The position numbers and the translations under genes are program-made. From Thiobacillaceae bacterium (GTDB lineage Bacteria > Pseudomonadota > Gammaproteobacteria > Burkholderiales > Thiobacillaceae), in contig JAHENE010000067.1 in the NCBI GenBank assembly GCA_024643305.1, positions 1 to 9,019 of the forward strand: 9,019 nucleotides of DNA. Reading direction: 5' to 3'. Positions within the stretch are counted from its first letter, which is position 1. Every line of letters begins with the position of its first letter. The notes under the pieces were generated by a model, which searched no databases, had not been told where the DNA came from, and was given only the letters and a program-made list of their open reading frames with translations. This document shows positions 1 through 6,299 of the stretch, piece by piece.

Positions 1-24
1 CGTCAAGTCCAATACCTTATATAT

Positions 25-1332
25 ATGGCCGAGAAAAAATCCTATACCCTTACACGGCAGATTTTCATCGCAATGGTCTCAGGGATTGTGCTGGGAGTCG
101 TCCTAAATCGACTTGGAACATCGTCCTGGGTACAGACCATGTTGGTGGATGGACTGTTGCATGTAGTCGGCTCGGTATTCGTCTCGGCGCTGAAGATGAT
201 GGTGGTGCCGCTGGTATTCATTTCGCTGGTTGCCGGCGTGCTCGCGTTGTCGGACCTGAAGGCACTTGGGCGCATCGGCGCCAAGGCGCTGGTTCTTTAT
301 TTATCGACTACTGCCATTGCGGTGACCATTGCGCTGTCGCTTGCGGGGGCTGTTGGCCCTGGCCACGGTTTCGATGCCGGTAAGACAGAAGCCGTCTTCA
401 AAGCCAAAGAAGCACCACCGATCACCCAGGTACTGATCGACATGGTGCCGACCAACCCGATCGCCGCCATGGCGGAAGGCAACATGTTGCAGATCATCGT
501 GTTTGCCTTGCTGTTCGGCATGGCGGTCACGATGTCGGGCGCGCGTGGCAAGCATGTGCTCAACCTGTTCACTGATCTCGACACGGTCATCATGCATATG
601 GTCGAGTGGGTCATGCGGCTGGCACCCTATGGTGTATTTGCACTGATCACCCGCACTTTCGCCAGCCAGGGTCTGGATTTGCTGCTGCCGCTGGCGGCTT
701 ATTTCCTGACCTTGACCGCTGCGCTTGCCATCCAGATGTTCGGCACCTACCCGTTGTTGCTGCGGCTGCTGGCAAACCTCAACCCGATTACTTTCCTGCG
801 AAAAATGCGTGACCCGGCGACATTTGCATTTTCCACCGCCAGTTCCAGCGCCACCATTCCGGTGACATTGCGCACCGTGGAATACAAGATGGGTATCAAA
901 AACAGCGTTGCCTCGTTTACCGTGCCAATGGGCGCCACCATCAACATGGATGGCACGGCCATGATGCAAGGGGTGGCCACGGTTTTCATCGCCAACGTGT
1001 ACGGCATCGACCTTTCCATGACTGATTACCTGCTGGTGGTGGTCACGGCCACGTTGGCTTCGGTCGGCACCGCGGGGATCCCGGGGGTCGGGCTGGTTAC
1101 GCTTACCATGGTGCTTGGCCAGGTCGGACTGCCCGTCGAGGGAATCGCGCTCATCATCGGTGTCGACCGCCTGCTCGACATGATGCGCACCACAGTCAAC
1201 GTTACCGGCGACTGCGCAGTGACCTGCATTGTTGCCAAAAGTGAGAACGCACTTGATCGGGCCGTGTTCGATGACCCCGCTTCAGGCTCGGTTGAGGATG
1301 CTACCCGGCACGCCGCTACATCTACAACTTGA
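25..1332 (+). CDS. Dicarboxylate/amino acid:cation symporter (DAACS family)
   Basis: This is an inner-membrane secondary transporter of the GltP/DctA/SstT type, importing C4-dicarboxylates or acidic amino acids with Na+ or H+. The 435 residues match the family's usual length and are strongly hydrophobic throughout. Family landmarks appear in order: the serine-rich re-entrant loop TASSSATIPVT at residues 271-281, NMDGT at 307-311, the second hairpin GIPGVGL at 361-367, and the last-helix motif D395-MMRTTVNVTGD-406. In that motif Arg398 and the Asp/Asn residues are expected to contact substrate and cation. The second hairpin has GIPGVG where many relatives have GIPGGG. The ATG at 25 follows an AT-rich stretch with no clear Shine-Dalgarno, and the frame stays open to the window edge, so the true start could lie upstream. 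The exact substrate cannot be told from sequence. The next gene converges on it. Confidence 0.93.
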   Translation: MAEKKSYTLTRQIFIAMVSGIVLGVVLNRLGTSSWVQTMLVDGLLHVVGSVFVSALKMMVVPLVFISLVAGVLALSDLKALGRIGAKALVLYLSTTAIAVTIALSLAGAVGPGHGFDAGKTEAVFKAKEAPPITQVLIDMVPTNPIAAMAEGNMLQIIVFALLFGMAVTMSGARGKHVLNLFTDLDTVIMHMVEWVMRLAPYGVFALITRTFASQGLDLLLPLAAYFLTLTAALAIQMFGTYPLLLRLLANLNPITFLRKMRDPATFAFSTASSSATIPVTLRTVEYKMGIKNSVASFTVPMGATINMDGTAMMQGVATVFIANVYGIDLSMTDYLLVVVTATLASVGTAGIPGVGLVTLTMVLGQVGLPVEGIALIIGVDRLLDMMRTTVNVTGDCAVTCIVAKSENALDRAVFDDPASGSVEDATRHAATSTT

Positions 1333-1395
1333 ACGTCTGAATTGGGACAGTCCTCAATCGCCCTCCTTTTGCATTGATAATATAAGGTCCGAAGT

Positions 1396-1417
1396 GGGCA
1401 ACCCCGATGGATTGCCC
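1396..1417. terminator. Possible hairpin between convergent genes
   Basis: Six-base arms GGGCAA (1396-1401) and TTGCCC (1412-1417) enclose a 10-base loop. The hairpin lies about 60 bases past the symporter stop and before the end of the convergent 1474-1902 gene. No T-run follows on either strand, so termination activity is only a possibility. Confidence 0.25.
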
Positions 1418-1473
1418 GCTATTGGAAATGATAGACATACCCACCAAAAGCTTGGTTTCTAGAGAGTATGGAC

Positions 1474-1902
1474 TTAGTTTCTGATTTGTTTCTCTATTGT
1501 CGACTTTGGACATTCAAACCACCCACAGTCGCGAGAGTCGCAGCATAGCCTTCCAGAATCAGGTGACGGTGGCTCACAACACCCCTTGGCTGCATAACTT
1601 CCTTGCCCGGGAAGAGAACCCATGCCGCCTGACCTGGGAGTTTGAGTTTGTCCTCCTGCGTCGTTATCCATGGCTTTCCTGTTTTGAATGGCAGGCACCA
1701 ACAAGCCTTTTTGTGGTTTCTGGGTGGGCGGAGCCACATCATGCCTGCACGTCCACTTGCCATTAACGTTGACGGCCCCTTGCCCGTCGGGGCAGTTCAG
1801 TCTGGAAGTGCTGGGATTTTCCGCGATGCTGGGGGTGGAAATCATTCCTAGAGAAAAGCTTGTCAGCAAGCCTAACAAGAATGTCATTGATCGAATCGTC
1901 AT
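1474..1902 (-). CDS. Exported cysteine-rich small protein, unknown function
   Basis: A 142-residue protein that I do not recognise. The N-terminus reads as a Sec signal peptide: basic MTIR, a hydrophobic core FLLGLLTSFSLGM, then a probable cleavage near PSIA-EN. The mature part has eight cysteines: one CPDGQG, one KWTC, two CC pairs (GCCEPP and LCCDSRDC), then DC and EC near the end. An even number fits up to four disulfide bonds in the periplasm or outside the cell. The middle is rich in Pro, Gly and Gln and probably disordered. I chose the ATG at 1902 because GGAG lies six bases upstream. The in-frame ATG at 1908 touches the GGAG directly, and the one at 1938 would add twelve non-signal-like residues. 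It converges on the symporter gene and has no partner upstream. Function is unknown; it could be a metal-binding or structural secreted protein. Confidence 0.6.
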   Translation of the reverse strand: MTIRSMTFLLGLLTSFSLGMISTPSIAENPSTSRLNCPDGQGAVNVNGKWTCRHDVAPPTQKPQKGLLVPAIQNRKAMDNDAGGQTQTPRSGGMGSLPGQGSYAAKGCCEPPSPDSGRLCCDSRDCGWFECPKSTIEKQIRN

Positions 1903-2070
1903 AACCATCTCCTGTCCTATGTGTGGGTGATACGACAACTGCTTTTACTGGTTCATTCTTGCGGGAGGGAAGCCTGCAATGTGAAAAACGGACGCAAGCT
2001 TTCACCGCTCAGCCAGTATAGTGAATGAATCTGGCCTTTGATGAGGTAGGATGACCGATTGAGATCAAAT

Positions 2071-2169
2071 TTATCCCAGTGTCGGCATGGCTAGCGTATT
2101 GCCCATGCGCTCGGTCGGGGCGGGCCAGCGGCTGGTGACGACCTAGGTGCGCGTGTAGAAGTACACGCG
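2071..2169 (-). pseudogene. Decayed 3' fragment of an mmsA-type aldehyde dehydrogenase gene
   Basis: Reading the minus strand from 2169 to the TAA at 2071-2073 gives a peptide colinear, without indels, with the last residues of the intact MmsA encoded at 4700-6202. About 24 of 31 positions are identical, including VYFYTR, VVTSRWPAP and the terminal MPTLG. At DNA level roughly 74 of 96 bases match, with a 25-base identical run (2120-2144 versus 4749-4773). The fragment carries an in-frame TAG (2143-2145) where the intact gene encodes Lys. Homology stops abruptly about two codons upstream of VYFY, so nearly all of the gene is missing. The level of difference suggests an old duplicate or a paralogue rather than a recent copy. 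It cannot make a functional enzyme. Confidence 0.8.
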
Positions 2170-2176
2170 CACCTAG
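2143..2176. repeat. Perfect 15-bp inverted repeat at the breakpoint of the mmsA fragment
   Basis: Left arm CTAGGTGCGCGTGTA (2143-2157) and right arm TACACGCGCACCTAG (2162-2176) are exact reverse complements around a four-base GAAG loop. The left arm and loop lie inside the mmsA homology. The right arm begins there, and its outer part replaces the expected mmsA sequence. In RNA this would form a very stable hairpin. No T-run follows, so it need not be a terminator. Confidence 0.85.
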
Positions 2177-2426
2177 TGGTCTGAACAGTTAAATATTCAG
2201 TCGTTTTTTCGATAAAGCCGGGAAGCTCTTGTTGCGTCAGGATTCTGATGTATGGCAGTTTTGCGTCATACGCATGCTGAAACATGTCAAAAACAAGGCC
2301 TATTTAACCGAGAAACAGTTTAATAGATGACTTGTGGAGGAATTGAGGAGCGAAAATAAAACCTACAAGACTTCAAATTAACTGCAGTTGAGGGGCCGGG
2401 GAAATACCCGTCCTCAGTGAAGGATG
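2177..2426. other. Intergenic stretch without an intact gene
   Basis: These 250 bases carry no gene that I can support. On the minus strand, 2285 to about 2177 reads as a coding-like peptide (MFQHAYDAKLPYIRILTQ, continuing to EKTTEYLTV). It has no Shine-Dalgarno, an in-frame TAA lies shortly upstream (2304-2306), and it runs into the inverted repeat in a different frame from the mmsA remnant. It may be a second gene scrap. A 10-bp palindrome AACTGCAGTT lies near 2380-2389. The segment looks like degraded or junction DNA. Confidence 0.4.
2389..2416. terminator. Possible hairpin downstream of the hydrolase operon
   Basis: Arms TGAGG (2389-2393) plus CGGG (2397-2400) pair with CCCG (2407-2410) plus CCTCA (2412-2416). 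The stem has nine pairs with a small internal loop and a six-base loop. It begins about ten bases past the stop of the 2427-2687 gene on the minus strand. There is no T-run, so intrinsic termination is uncertain. Confidence 0.3.
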
Positions 2427-2687
2427 CTAAAAAACACTGACGACTTCGCACGTTTTCTTGGTCCCAAATCTGATGGTGTTGTTGCAGGCGTATTTTTCGT
2501 AATTAAGAACCGCCGGTTCCTCGTTTGCCTCGACGTAACATCCGCTGGTCTCTATGAAGGCGCCATCGTTTGTTTGATACAAGTCCTTCTCGACTTTTTT
2601 GAGGGTGACTATCCTGGCTTCGGCGTGCGCCCATGCGGGTATTGTCACAATAATTCCAAAGGCAATCATTGCGCTGATTGTTTTCAT
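2427..2687 (-). CDS. Small exported protein with three cysteines, unknown function
   Basis: An 86-residue protein of no family that I recognise. A signal peptide is clear: MKT, hydrophobic core SAMIAFGIIVTIPAW, and a cleavage site after AHA (residue 22). The roughly 64-residue mature part is polar and contains Cys50, Cys68 and Cys80, so one cysteine may be unpaired or pair between subunits. A textbook Shine-Dalgarno AGGAGG sits four bases before the ATG, inside the last codons of the upstream hydrolase gene. The start overlaps the hydrolase stop as ATGA (2684-2687), so the two are very probably co-transcribed and translationally coupled. A periplasmic partner or accessory of the hydrolase is a reasonable guess, but nothing in the sequence proves it. 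Confidence 0.75.
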   Translation of the reverse strand: MKTISAMIAFGIIVTIPAWAHAEARIVTLKKVEKDLYQTNDGAFIETSGCYVEANEEPAVLNYEKYACNNTIRFGTKKTCEVVSVF

Positions 2688-3661
2688 GTTCCCTCCTTCA
2701 TGTATCCAAGTTCTTTCAGGAATGCATCAATTGCGTCGACCGCGTCTTCTGCATAAAGATCGCGAAAAGTGTGATCTGCGCCGTCGATGATTTTCATTTT
2801 TAAATCGCTGCCATTAACCGTTGCTGCCAATTTCTTTTCGAGCCCGACAACCACTCCATCACTGCCGGCGACAATCACCATCGTGGGCTGTCTTATTTTC
2901 GGAAATAGTGAAGGGGTATCCACCTTGGCGTCTTGTGCGTAGTAGGAGATAAACGAATCGGCCGTTGCTGAAGTGTCGCTGCAATTGAGCATGCCTATGT
3001 GTTCTATCGCGGCACCCCCTTTTCCTTTTGTGACCAGATTTCGCGCTTTCTCCAGGTCAAGGGACAGTTTTTTGTGATTGCGTTGCATATAGGTCTCTGC
3101 ATCGGAGTTTTCACGAACTGCGGGCGCCATCAGTGCTACCGCTTTGATCAATCCATTGCCATGTTCTGCCGCATAGAGAGCTGTCTGCGCGCCTCCGCGT
3201 GAATGGCCCAGCAGGACCACGCGTCTGGCGCCCTGCTTTTGCAGCCATGAGACCCAGGCGCCAATTTCGTCAGCGGCATCCTGATTGCGGTGGCGATGCG
3301 TAATGCGGCAGTCGTACATGCCGTGCCGATTGTCGAGTCCAAGACTGAGATTGATGGCAAGCGTGTTGTAGCCGCGGTCTTTAAGCAGATCCTGTAGGCC
3401 GGCTATCAACTCCATGTTGCGGTGCGCGAGACCACCATGGGTGATGAGAACGGCGCCATCGGCGAGTGCGCGGCCAGAGGCAAGCTCGAGGTTGGCGTTA
3501 AGGGTGAGCCCCTTGTATGGCAGTGTGACCTCATTGGCCTGGGTAACACCCGCTACAACCGATACGAATAACAGGAACCGGACGAGGCATGACTTCAAAT
3601 GCCGGCATGAATGTCTTTTGCCAGGCTTGCAAAAGATTTGATTGGCGCCTGTCTTCTTCAT
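2684..3661 (-). CDS. Exported alpha/beta-hydrolase fold protein
   Basis: A 325-residue serine hydrolase of the alpha/beta superfamily, related to dienelactone-hydrolase or esterase/peptidase-like enzymes. Starting from ATG 3661, a long basic n-region is followed by the hydrophobic stretch RFLLFVSVVAGV and a probable cleavage after TQA (about residue 42), placing the enzyme in the periplasm. The expected catalytic pieces are all present: HGG at 75-77 (oxyanion hole), nucleophile Ser154 in GHSRGG, Asp268 in AGSDG, and His297 in DGADHTF. The substrate is unknown. The start is the least certain part. The frame runs open to 3760, but those extra codons lie in the promoter region shared with lysR and are not protein-like, and the Shine-Dalgarno before 3661 (AGGG) is weak. 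The last codons contain the ribosome-binding site of the overlapping next gene. The divergent LysR gene is the likely regulator. Confidence 0.85.
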   Translation of the reverse strand: MKKTGANQIFCKPGKRHSCRHLKSCLVRFLLFVSVVAGVTQANEVTLPYKGLTLNANLELASGRALADGAVLITHGGLAHRNMELIAGLQDLLKDRGYNTLAINLSLGLDNRHGMYDCRITHRHRNQDAADEIGAWVSWLQKQGARRVVLLGHSRGGAQTALYAAEHGNGLIKAVALMAPAVRENSDAETYMQRNHKKLSLDLEKARNLVTKGKGGAAIEHIGMLNCSDTSATADSFISYYAQDAKVDTPSLFPKIRQPTMVIVAGSDGVVVGLEKKLAATVNGSDLKMKIIDGADHTFRDLYAEDAVDAIDAFLKELGYMKEGT

Positions 3662-3703
3662 ATGCCCTGACCCTTGGATTGATTGTTTCAGGCATATCCT
3701 AGA

Positions 3704-3732
3704 TTGATCATAATGTTTATGAAAAGTACTAT
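3704..3732 (+). promoter_or_regulatory. Candidate sigma70-type promoter for lysR
   Basis: TTGATC (3704-3709) and TACTAT (3727-3732) are separated by 17 bases; each matches four of six consensus positions. Transcription would start near 3739, inside the 14-bp palindrome. A TATGAT hexamer on the minus strand (complement of 3707-3712) could be the -10 box of the divergent hydrolase operon. Both are predictions by eye. Confidence 0.35.
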
Positions 3733-3745
3733 GTATGTACATACA
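3732..3745. promoter_or_regulatory. 14-bp perfect palindrome, candidate operator
   Basis: TGTATGTACATACA is its own reverse complement. It lies in the divergent intergenic region, 20 bases before the lysR start and at the predicted transcription start. A dimeric regulator, perhaps the LysR protein itself, could bind here to control both directions. It lacks the usual gapped T-N11-A form with short arms, so another regulator is possible. Confidence 0.45.
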
Positions 3746-3765
3746 ATGTAGACGAGGCATACAAT

Positions 3766-4635
3766 ATGAATCTTACTCTGCAACAGATGCAGACCCTTGA
3801 TGCGGTTGTCAGGGAAGGCAGTATCCAGGCTGGGGCACGGTTTCTGAACAAGACGCACCCCAGCGTCATCACGGTGCTGAAAAAACTGGAAGATGAATTG
3901 GGTTTTGCCTTGTTTGACCGTTCAGGCTACCGATCCGTGCTTACCGAAGAAGGGAAGATATTCCACAAGAGCGTAACGCGGATTCTGGAAGAAATAGATG
4001 GTCTGAAGAACCAGGCCATGCACTTGCGCGGCGATGAAGAAGCCGAACTCAATATTGTTGTGGGTGATATCACGCCACTGCCAGATGCGCTGGCGGTGCT
4101 CAGAAAATTCTCCAGGGAACACCCCCACACACGTCTTAATCTGTATTTTGGGAACCTGTTTGGCCCGAACGAACTGCTGCTGGACGGCAAGGCAGACCTG
4201 ATTGTTCACCACGTCGACAAAGCTGACTCGCGTTACGAATATCGCGATTTCTGCAAAGTGCAGGTTGTGCCTGTGGTGGCGCCGGGGTTCCTCGGCATCC
4301 CGCCAAGCAGCAAGTTGCGCTACTCCGATCTTAAGGGCTACACGCAATGCATCATCAGGGACACATCAACGCACAGCAAGAAGCTGAACCGTTTTGTGCT
4401 GGAAGACACTCCCTACTTGACCGTTGGAGACCAATACACGAAGAAGGAAGTCATTGTGCAAGGCATGGCGTGGGGCCACATGCCACTATTCTTGATTGAG
4501 GAAGAATTGAAAAGCGGCAAATTGATTTCAATATTGGGCAAGCACATGAAAGGGGTTACACGCGAAATTGTGATCGCCCGTTTGAGTGCGCCTAAAAAAG
4601 GAATAGTGGCGGAACGCCTGTGGAAATCGTTTTGA
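3766..4635 (+). CDS. LysR-family transcriptional regulator
   Basis: A 289-residue cytoplasmic DNA-binding regulator. The N-terminal winged helix-turn-helix spans about residues 1-60, with the family pattern VVREGSIQAGARFLNKTHPS, VITVLKKLEDELGFALFDR and LTEEG. A linker helix follows to about residue 90, and then a two-lobed effector-binding domain (about 92-289) starts at LNIVVGDITPLP. The length is slightly short but normal for the family. GAGG lies eight bases before ATG 3766, which supports this start. It is divergent from the exported hydrolase operon and convergent with mmsA. The classical LysR arrangement therefore points to the hydrolase operon and its own gene as targets. The effector is unknown. 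Confidence 0.93.
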   Translation: MNLTLQQMQTLDAVVREGSIQAGARFLNKTHPSVITVLKKLEDELGFALFDRSGYRSVLTEEGKIFHKSVTRILEEIDGLKNQAMHLRGDEEAELNIVVGDITPLPDALAVLRKFSREHPHTRLNLYFGNLFGPNELLLDGKADLIVHHVDKADSRYEYRDFCKVQVVPVVAPGFLGIPPSSKLRYSDLKGYTQCIIRDTSTHSKKLNRFVLEDTPYLTVGDQYTKKEVIVQGMAWGHMPLFLIEEELKSGKLISILGKHMKGVTREIVIARLSAPKKGIVAERLWKSF

Positions 4636-4651
4636 AACCAAAAGGACCTGA

Positions 4652-4682
4652 CTTGATGCGCTCGCAGATGGAACGCATCAAG
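4652..4682. terminator. Hairpin between convergent lysR and mmsA
   Basis: Nine-base perfect arms CTTGATGCG (4652-4660) and CGCATCAAG (4674-4682) surround a 13-base loop in the 64-base gap between the two stop codons. The position fits a bidirectional transcription barrier. There is no T-run on either side, so Rho-independent activity is unproven. Confidence 0.45.
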
Positions 4683-4699
4683 GAAATGCTCGCGGCTTG

Positions 4700-6202
4700 C
4701 TACCCCAGTGTCGGCATAACCAGAGTGTTGTCTGTTTTTTCCGCTGGCGCGGGCCAGCGGCTGGTGACGACCTTGCTGCGCGTATAGAAATACACGCCTT
4801 CCATGCCATGCATATGAAGGTCTCCGAACAGCGAGGTTTTCCAGCCGCCGAATGAGAAGAATGCCATCGGCACCGGGATGGGCACGTTGATGCCGACCAT
4901 GCCGACTTCGATTTCGTTTTCGAACCGGCGCGCCCAATGCCCGGAGCTGGTGAAAATTGCCGTGCCGTTGCCGTAGGGATTGGCGTTGATCAGTCGAATG
5001 GCGTCTTCGTAGCTGTCCGCACGCAAGACAATCAGCACCGGACCAAATATCTCTTCCTTGTAGATATCCATGCTGGGTTTGACATGGTCGAAGAGGGTAG
5101 GGCCCACGAAGAATCCGTTTTCATTGCCGATTACCTCAACCCCGCGACCGTCGAGTACCAGTTCGGCACCCTGATCTATTCCGCTGTCGATCAGGCTGAC
5201 AATGCGGTCGCGATGTTGTGCCGAGATGACCGGGCCCATCCCCACGCCCGCCGCGTTGCCGGCGCCAATCTTGATCTCGTTCGCCTTGGTCTTGAGCAGG
5301 GGTAACAGCGCATCTCCGGCTTCCCCAACTGCCACCACGGTTGAAATGGCCATGCAGCGCTCTCCCGCAGAACCATAAGCGGCGCCGACGAGCGCATCGG
5401 TTGTGAATTCCATGTCTGCATCGGGCATGACCACGGCGTGGTTCTTGGCGCCACCCAAGGCCTGCACGCGTTTGCCGTTTCTGGCAGAAGTTTCATAAAT
5501 GTATTTGGCGATGGGCGTGGAGCCGACAAACGATATGGCGCCGACATCGGGGTGATTAAGCAGGCTGTCCACAGCCTCCTTGTCTCCGGACACGACATTG
5601 AACACGCCATTGGGCAGGCCGGCCTCCTTGAACAATTCCGCCATGCGCAAGCTGCAGGAGGGTACTTTCTCCGAGGGCTTGAGTACGAAAGTATTCCCGC
5701 AGGCAATGGCAACCGGGAACATCCACAGCGGCACCATCACCGGGAAGTTGAAAGGCGTGATGCCGGCGCAGACACCGACCGGTTGCAACAGGGAATGGCA
5801 GTCGATGCCGCGGCCCACGTCCTCGGCCTTTTCGCCCTTCAACAAATGCGGCGCGCCGCTGGCAAACTCGATCACCTCGATGCCGCGCTGCACCGAACCG
5901 GCGGCATCGGCCAGGGTCTTGCCATGTTCTTCCGAGGCAAGCCGGGCCAGTTCTTCGCGATGTTGTTCCATCAACTCGCGAAAGCGCGTGAGGATACGGG
6001 CACGTCGCAGAGGCGTGGTTTCGCGCCAGGCGGGGAAAGCGGCCTTTGCTGCTGCCACCGCGGAGTCGATATCGGACTTGGATGCCAGCGGAACTCGGCG
6101 GATTACCTTGCCTGTGGCCGGGTTGAAGATATCGCCCACTCGAATGCCATTTGCCTGTGCGCGTTGACCGTTTATCCAGAGATGCAATCTTTCCGTAGAC
6201 AT
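4700..6202 (-). CDS. mmsA: CoA-acylating methylmalonate-semialdehyde dehydrogenase
   Basis: This cytoplasmic enzyme of valine and related catabolism oxidises methylmalonate semialdehyde with NAD+ and CoA to propionyl-CoA, releasing CO2. It also takes malonate semialdehyde to acetyl-CoA. The 500 residues match the family length. Diagnostic features are visible: TPFNFP at 159-164, GSTPIAKYIYE in the NAD+-binding fold (from about 228), and the catalytic Cys283 in GSAGERCMA. Asn254 (GGAKNH) stands where hydrolytic aldehyde dehydrogenases keep their general-base Glu. That substitution is typical of CoA-acylating members. Arg106 (SVQRGIEV) and Arg282 are conserved positions likely to hold the substrate carboxylate. 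GGAG five bases before ATG 6202 supports the start. It faces lysR and is divergent from the GST gene. No other valine or inositol catabolic genes are in the window. Its 3' end is repeated in decayed form at 2071-2169. Confidence 0.96.
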   Translation of the reverse strand: MSTERLHLWINGQRAQANGIRVGDIFNPATGKVIRRVPLASKSDIDSAVAAAKAAFPAWRETTPLRRARILTRFRELMEQHREELARLASEEHGKTLADAAGSVQRGIEVIEFASGAPHLLKGEKAEDVGRGIDCHSLLQPVGVCAGITPFNFPVMVPLWMFPVAIACGNTFVLKPSEKVPSCSLRMAELFKEAGLPNGVFNVVSGDKEAVDSLLNHPDVGAISFVGSTPIAKYIYETSARNGKRVQALGGAKNHAVVMPDADMEFTTDALVGAAYGSAGERCMAISTVVAVGEAGDALLPLLKTKANEIKIGAGNAAGVGMGPVISAQHRDRIVSLIDSGIDQGAELVLDGRGVEVIGNENGFFVGPTLFDHVKPSMDIYKEEIFGPVLIVLRADSYEDAIRLINANPYGNGTAIFTSSGHWARRFENEIEVGMVGINVPIPVPMAFFSFGGWKTSLFGDLHMHGMEGVYFYTRSKVVTSRWPAPAEKTDNTLVMPTLG

Positions 6203-6265
6203 TGTTACTCCTTCACGCCCGGTCGGGTTTGTTCATGCCTCACGGCACGCGACCGATGTTGGCGG

Positions 6266-6271
6266 TATGAT
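6266..6271 (+). promoter_or_regulatory. Candidate -10 box for the GST gene
   Basis: TATGAT matches five of six positions of the sigma70 -10 consensus, but no good -35 box is seen 16-18 bases upstream. It overlaps the earlier in-frame ATG at 6267. If it is real, transcription begins near 6278 and only the ATG at 6300 could start translation. Confidence 0.3.
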
Positions 6272-6299
6272 TTACTCAATCCACCCAAATGGGGACCGT

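Noticed and set aside
2091..2285. 64-residue minus-strand ORF as a gene
   Set aside because: It lacks a Shine-Dalgarno, and its second half is only the out-of-frame reading of the mmsA remnant and inverted repeat.
2424..2756. 110-codon plus-strand ORF over the small exported protein gene
   Set aside because: It is antisense to two coupled genes with strong start signals and shows no recognisable protein features.
3662..3760. 33-residue N-terminal extension of the hydrolase
   Set aside because: It would cover the divergent promoter and palindrome, it is not signal-like, and the export signal starts after ATG 3661.
4633..4700. Possible frameshifted C-terminal extension of the LysR protein
   Set aside because: Another frame reads LMRSQMERIKEMLAAC and looks helix-like, but the regulator already has a normal family length and the stretch is explained by a hairpin between convergent genes.
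6267..6299. Earlier start for the GST gene
   Set aside because: The family's N-terminal strand begins at the second Met (6300), which has a better Shine-Dalgarno; the first ATG overlaps a likely -10 box.
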